Source: Pseudomonadota bacterium (lineage in GTDB: Bacteria; Pseudomonadota; Alphaproteobacteria; Acetobacterales; Acetobacteraceae). Taken from it: 46,504 nt of DNA. This document shows, one piece after another, positions 40,469 through 46,504 of the stretch. The notes under the pieces were generated by a model. It was not told the origin of the DNA and made no database searches. It was given only the letters and a program-made list of their open reading frames with translations. Position 1 is the stretch's first letter; the number at the start of each line of letters is the position of its first letter. The stretch covers positions 1 through 46,504 of the forward strand of contig JAJZBV010000024.1 of assembly GCA_021851785.1 (NCBI GenBank), read 5' to 3'. The position numbers were made by a program, and so were the translations under genes.

Positions 40469-40749
40469 CGCGCCTTGCCCCGGGCACCCGGGTTCGCGTC
40501 CGCGATGACTGGCCGGAGGCGCGGGGCGAGGCGCATATCAGGACGCCGCATTATGTTCGCGGCCGCGAGGGGGTGGTGGTGCGCCATCTCGGCGATTTTC
40601 CCAATCCCGAGGATCTCGCCTTCGTCCGTCCGGCGGCGACCCTGCCGCTCTATCACGTGCAATTCGACCCGAGCGCGATCTGGCCGCCGCCACGGAGCGC
40701 CGGCGCCGTGCTGATCGAGATTTTCGGGCCCTGGCTGGAGGCGCGATGA
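40465..40749 (+). CDS. Nitrile hydratase beta C-terminal SH3-like subunit
   Basis: A 94-aa SH3-barrel protein equal to the C-terminal half of nitrile hydratase beta: the opening LAPGTRVRVRDDWPEARGEAHIRTPHYVRGREGVVVRHLG matches the conserved G-x-x-V-R-V and H-x-R-x-P-x-Y-x-R-G motifs (short pieces HIRTPHYVRG), and LYHVQFD with the DPSAIW segment follows. In the alpha-beta enzymes this domain contacts the metal centre; as a free subunit it is the thiocyanate hydrolase/split nitrile hydratase pattern. ATG overlaps the previous stop and its own stop overlaps the next ATG, so subunits are made in near-equal amounts. Confidence 0.82.
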   Translation: MTRLAPGTRVRVRDDWPEARGEAHIRTPHYVRGREGVVVRHLGDFPNPEDLAFVRPAATLPLYHVQFDPSAIWPPPRSAGAVLIEIFGPWLEAR

Positions 40750-41381
40750 CATCCCGGCCCGATCCGGCCCTGCTCGCAACCCCGGCCGAGGAACTGTTCG
40801 CGGCCCTGCTCGCCGTGCTCGCCGCCAAGGGGATGGTGAGCGAGGCCGAGCTTGCCGCGCGCATCCAATCGACCGACGCCGCCTCGCCGGCGCAAGGGGC
40901 GCGGATGGTGGCGCGCGCCTGGGTCGATCCCGGCTATCGCGCGCTGATGCTCGCCGATGGCACGCAAGCGGCGGAAGCGCTCGGCATCCCGATGCTGGGC
41001 GCGCCGCCGCTCGGCGTTCTGGAAAACCGCCCCGGTCGCCACCATCTCGTGGTCTGCACGCTCTGTAGCTGCTATCCGCGGGCGGTGCTCGGCTATCCGC
41101 CGTTCTGGTTCAAATCCGCCGCCTATCGCGCCCGCGCGGCGCGCGACCCGGCCGGGCTGATCGCCGAATGGGGCACGGTTTTGCCGCCTGGGACCGAGAT
41201 CGTGGTGGTCGACTCGACCGCCGATTACCGCTGGATGGTGCTCCCCCAACGCCCGCCCGATACCGCGGGGTGGGACGAGGCGGCGCTGGCTTCGCTGGTC
41301 CGCGAGGGCGATATGATCGGCGTCACCGTGCCCGGATCCATGCCCGAACCCATGCCCGAGCGGGGCGGCAAACCAGGCTGA
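40746..41381 (+). CDS. Nitrile hydratase alpha / thiocyanate hydrolase gamma subunit, cobalt type
   Basis: A 211-aa catalytic subunit. The metal motif is VCTLCSC with Cys104, Cys107 and Cys109; Thr after the first Cys is the cobalt-type signature, and the latter two Cys are those normally oxidised to sulfinate and sulfenate. Further family blocks are GYPPFWFKSAAYRARAARDP and VVDSTADYRWMVLPQRP near the C-terminus. The enzyme would add water to a nitrile or thiocyanate; which of the two cannot be decided from sequence. No activator or cobalt-insertion gene (P14K/ScnG/NhlE type) follows, as the next gene is clpS after a 166-bp gap. Confidence 0.9.
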   Translation: MTSRPDPALLATPAEELFAALLAVLAAKGMVSEAELAARIQSTDAASPAQGARMVARAWVDPGYRALMLADGTQAAEALGIPMLGAPPLGVLENRPGRHHLVVCTLCSCYPRAVLGYPPFWFKSAAYRARAARDPAGLIAEWGTVLPPGTEIVVVDSTADYRWMVLPQRPPDTAGWDEAALASLVREGDMIGVTVPGSMPEPMPERGGKPG

Positions 41382-41547
41382 GCGCCACAATCGCGACATC
41401 GGCCGCGCAAGAGGCTTTTCCCCGGCGGGGCAATTCCGATATCCTGTGCCGAGGAGGGGAGCGGCGGCGGCGCGCATGAGGGATTTTCGCGGCCGCCGGC
41501 TCCCGCATGGTTGGGCGACCCGTCGCGGGTCCGGGTAATAAGCAGCG

Positions 41548-41886
41548 ATGAGCGATAACGACAAGCGTGGCGGCAATGGCAATGGCGACGGCCCGGCGAC
41601 CGGGGTGGTGGTGCGCGCGCGGCCCAAGACCCGCAAGCCGGCGATGTACAAGGTTTTGATGCTGAACGACGATTACACGCCGATGGAGTTCGTCGTGCAT
41701 GTCCTCGAGCGGTTCTTTCAGAAAACCCGCGAGGAGGCGACCCGCATCATGCTGCATGTGCATCGCCGCGGGGTCGGCGTCTGTGGCGTCTATACCTACG
41801 AGGTGGCGGAGACCAAGGTGACGCAGGTGATGGATCTCGCGCGCCAGAACCAGCATCCGCTGCAATGCACGATCGAGAAGGAATGA
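41548..41886 (+). CDS. clpS: ATP-dependent Clp protease adaptor ClpS
   Basis: A 112-aa adaptor that passes N-end-rule substrates to ClpAP. A flexible 30-residue N-terminal tail is followed by the folded core: [23 protein letters not shown], where Asn-Asp-Asp binds the substrate amino group and Met is part of the hydrophobic pocket, and [20 protein letters not shown]. Residues close to LQCTIEKE end the family core. Located 189 bp upstream of clpA, the usual alphaproteobacterial order. Separate promoters are possible, since the gap is large and contains A/T-rich tracts near 41960-42000. Confidence 0.96.
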   Translation: MSDNDKRGGNGNGDGPATGVVVRARPKTRKPAMYKVLMLNDDYTPMEFVVHVLERFFQKTREEATRIMLHVHRRGVGVCGVYTYEVAETKVTQVMDLARQNQHPLQCTIEKE

Positions 41887-42075
41887 TCGGGCGAGAAGCG
41901 GTGGGCGAGAAGGAATGACCGGGAGCGGGAGGCGCGCGAAGATTTTTTGCCGTCGGTCATGGTCTGGAAATATTTTCGTGTGTAGTCTCGTTTGTGCGCC
42001 GCGGAAGGCCAGTTTAATTTGCGAGGCGGCGCCGAACCGGGGCGGCCTCGGATAGCGAAGGAGCGTTGATCGAAC

Positions 42076-44421
<2,346 letters not shown>

Positions 44422-44431
44422 AAGGTAAGGG

Positions 44432-44510
44432 AAGGAAGGGTTCTTTTGTGAAAAAAAGAACCAAAAACCTTTTCTCCGTTGGGCACTGCCCGCGCAGAGG
44501 AAACCGGGAG
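44432..44510. repeat. Dispersed A/T-rich intergenic repeat, copy C (loose)
   Basis: Shares with copies A and B the T-rich hairpin, a following CAAAAACCTTTTCTCCGTT block, a GGGCACTGCCC palindrome and GAGGAAACCGGGAGG, but at lower similarity. Placed between the convergent clpA and PQQ dehydrogenase genes. Confidence 0.4.
44439..44462 (+). terminator. Bidirectional-type terminator after clpA
   Basis: Perfect 9-bp stem GGTTCTTTT / AAAAGAACC with loop GTGAAA, 18 bp after the clpA stop, between convergent genes (PQQ dehydrogenase ends at 44530). Its A/T-rich stem and flanking A-runs would suit either direction. Confidence 0.66.
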
Positions 44511-44529
44511 GGCGCCCCATTCCGCCCCG

Positions 44530-46476
44530 TCAGCGTGGCAAAGCATAGGCCAGAATAGCATCGCCGAGGCGGGTTCCAAGCCGCGCATGGCCGCCGGCGG
44601 CGATGACGATGAATTGCCGTCCCTCGGCGATATAGGTCATCGGTGTCGCCTGCCCGCCAGCCGGCAAGTCGGCATGCCAGAGTTCCTCGCCGGTTTCAGT
44701 GGCGATGGCATGCAGCCGGTCATCGATGGCCGCGGCGATGAACACGAGGCCGCTCGCGGTCGCGATTGGGCCGCCGACGCCGGGCAGGCCGCGGACGAGA
44801 CCGAACAGCTTCGACCCCAGAGGTACCTGCCAGCGCAGCGTTCCGGACTCAATGTCGATCGCCGAGAGCACGCCCCAAGGCGGCGGGTTGCAGGGAATGC
44901 CGAGCGGCGAGATCAGCACTTGGCGCAGCGCGGCATAGGGAGTTCCGAGGCCGCGGCCGATCTCCGCTTTGGGCTCGGCGGCACGGGCCGCCGCCTCGCC
45001 GCCATGGGGGATCAGCCGCACGACATGGGCGAGGCGATTAGTGTTGATGATGAAAAGATGCCGCGCCGGGTCGAGCGCACCGCCGCCCCAGTTCGCGCCG
45101 CCGCCGGTGAAGGGAAAAATCACTGTTCCGCGCAGGCTGGGCGGTGTGAACGGCCCCTCCGAGCGTAGCGCCTCGATGTGTTCGCGGCAGGCGCGGCGAT
45201 CGAACCAGGTGAGGCCGAAAGCATCCTCGGGACGTAGGATCTGCGGATCGAGCGGCGGCGGCAGGCGCGGCATCGGCTGCGTCGGCCAGGCTTGTTCGCC
45301 AGGAACATCGCTCGCCGGGACAGGTCGCTCGTCAATCGGAAACAGAGGCGCGCCGGTTTCGCGATCGAGCACGAAGAGGTAGCCGCTCTTGGTCGCGATG
45401 ATGACCGCCGGCACGTCGCGGCCATTACGCCGAACTGTGGCCAATGTCGGCGGGGCCGCGACGTCATAGTCCCAAAGATCATGATGGACCGCTTGGAATG
45501 CCCAGACCAGCGTGCCGCTGCTGGCGCGAAGGGCGACGACCGAGGAGGCGAAACGGTTTTCGCCAGGCCGGTTGCCACCCCAGAACGCGGTGATCGGGCT
45601 CGCCGTCGGGACGAAAACGAGATCCCGCGCCGCGTCCACGGCGATCGGAGACCACACATTGCCGCCCGCGGTCGCCCCTTGCGGACGGGGATCGAAGCGC
45701 CAGCGCACCGCGCCATTCCGCGCGTCATAGGCGCGGAGCGTACCGGGGGGTGCCGCCGCCTCGGTCATATCGTCCACCGCCGTGCCGACGATGACAGTAT
45801 CGCCGATAATCGCGGGGGGCGTGTCGACCTGCATCTGCCCTGGGTAGAGCTGTTTCGCTTCTTGCGCGAATGCGACCTCGCCGTTCACGCCAAAACCGGC
45901 GCAGGGGCGCCCGCTCGAGAGATCGAGCGCGATCAGTCGGGCATCGTTGGTGCCAAGAAAGACACGCCCCGCACAGGGCGCGTCCGCTTTCGCCGTTGGG
46001 TCGCGCCACACCGCGACACCGCGGCAGATATAGCCATTGCCTGGGCGGAGCGCGGGTGAGAGGCCCGGATCGTAGACCCACAATTCACGCCCACTCGTAG
46101 GATCAAGCGCAATGACACGATCGAACGGGGTGCAGATTAGCAAGTGCCCCTCGGCAAGGATCGGCGTTGCCTCGAAGGCGCTCCGGCGGAAAGCGTCGCC
46201 CCGGCGCGCTGCCTCGCCGGTGTGGTAGCTCCAAGCGAGGGTGAGGCGCGACACGTTCTGTGGCACGATTTCACTCGCGGCGGAAAACCGCGTCCCCGCC
46301 GGATCGCCGCCATAACTTGACCAATCCTGCGCACGCGCGAGTTGCTGCGCCAGAATTATGGCGACGATCATGCTGGCCAGCACTATCGCGACGTGCCGGC
46401 AGGTGGTGGAGGACGCCCATTCCGCAAGGAGACTGTTGGCGGGTCTTGGCGTTCGGGCATGGCATTGTAGCGTCAT
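44530..46476 (-). CDS. PQQ-dependent dehydrogenase, glucose/quinate/shikimate-type, with single N-terminal anchor or signal
   Basis: A 648-aa quinoprotein with an eight-bladed propeller. Family blocks: DWSSYGGDPAGTRFS, GNGYICRGVAVW, GGNVWSPIAVDAARDLVFVPTASPI, WGGNRPGENRFASSVVAL, VWAFQAVHHDLWDYDVAAPPTL (the segment with the catalytic Asp) and LISPLGIPCNPPPWGVLSAID. Membrane glucose dehydrogenases have about five N-terminal membrane helices; here only one hydrophobic segment is present (VAIVLASMIVAIILAQQLARAQ) ending in a plausible signal peptidase site, so it is periplasmic or single-span. It oxidises an alcohol or sugar; the substrate is unknown. ATG 46476 is used; an ATG nearer the hydrophobic segment is possible. 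Upstream 28 bp reach the window edge. Confidence 0.9.
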   Translation of the reverse strand: MTLQCHARTPRPANSLLAEWASSTTCRHVAIVLASMIVAIILAQQLARAQDWSSYGGDPAGTRFSAASEIVPQNVSRLTLAWSYHTGEAARRGDAFRRSAFEATPILAEGHLLICTPFDRVIALDPTSGRELWVYDPGLSPALRPGNGYICRGVAVWRDPTAKADAPCAGRVFLGTNDARLIALDLSSGRPCAGFGVNGEVAFAQEAKQLYPGQMQVDTPPAIIGDTVIVGTAVDDMTEAAAPPGTLRAYDARNGAVRWRFDPRPQGATAGGNVWSPIAVDAARDLVFVPTASPITAFWGGNRPGENRFASSVVALRASSGTLVWAFQAVHHDLWDYDVAAPPTLATVRRNGRDVPAVIIATKSGYLFVLDRETGAPLFPIDERPVPASDVPGEQAWPTQPMPRLPPPLDPQILRPEDAFGLTWFDRRACREHIEALRSEGPFTPPSLRGTVIFPFTGGGANWGGGALDPARHLFIINTNRLAHVVRLIPHGGEAAARAAEPKAEIGRGLGTPYAALRQVLISPLGIPCNPPPWGVLSAIDIESGTLRWQVPLGSKLFGLVRGLPGVGGPIATASGLVFIAAAIDDRLHAIATETGEELWHADLPAGGQATPMTYIAEGRQFIVIAAGGHARLGTRLGDAILAYALPR

Positions 46477-46504
46477 TTTTGTAGATTTTGTTATTTCGAG
46501 CTAG

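Overview
The window is very GC-rich DNA, with densely packed operons, many 4-nt ATGA/GTGA overlaps and long shadow frames. It looks chromosomal and alphaproteobacterial. Acetobacteraceae/Rhodospirillales is the best guess (inference), from a PQQ dehydrogenase of the glucose/quinate type, tetrahydromethanopterin (H4MPT) cofactor genes, a complete XrtA exopolysaccharide system, and A/T-rich plus palindromic intergenic repeats of a style I associate with that family. No species can be named from the sequence alone.

Layout. 1-1973: end of a probable Kdo transferase gene, then lpxK and a lipid A acyltransferase (lipid A assembly). 2055-3995: an XrtA-type asparagine-synthase-like amidotransferase. 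4118-8409: a five-gene operon for archaeal-type C1 cofactors (methanofuran/H4MPT), beginning with an MfnB-FolB fusion and closed by a hairpin in an intergenic repeat. 8575-10152: a polysaccharide flippase, converging on a leftward operon.

10171-21704 (minus) and 22524-33088 (plus) are two divergent arms of one exosortase A (XrtA/PEP-CTERM) exopolysaccharide locus. The minus arm holds the initiating sugar-phosphate transferase, the PrsK/PrsR two-component system, the PrsT TPR protein, an O-glycosylation ligase-like membrane protein, a small membrane protein, a GT4 glycosyltransferase and a methyltransferase. The plus arm holds the export lipoprotein, chain-length determinant, tyrosine kinase, outer-membrane barrel, ExeA-like ATPase, polysaccharide deacetylase, FemAB protein, glycosyltransferase and exosortase A. 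The 819-bp region between the arms is AT-richer and contains a tRNA-Val(CAC). A 200-bp nested palindrome lies between prsR and prsK. No PEP-CTERM substrate protein is visible.

33091-38213 is accessory: a GT2 enzyme, a broken FkbM-type methyltransferase remnant, a GntR/FCD regulator coupled to an unrecognised 642-aa protein, and an ELM1-like protein. 38347-41381 was probably one run: an exported SH3 protein followed by a three-gene split nitrile hydratase/thiocyanate hydrolase-like enzyme. A two-gene, lower-GC cassette (DUF6978-like plus DUF1828) sits exactly at the SH3/hydratase junction, bounded by perfect 18-bp direct repeats; this is the most striking find. 41548-44421 is clpS-clpA with a terminator. 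44530-46476 is a PQQ dehydrogenase on the minus strand.
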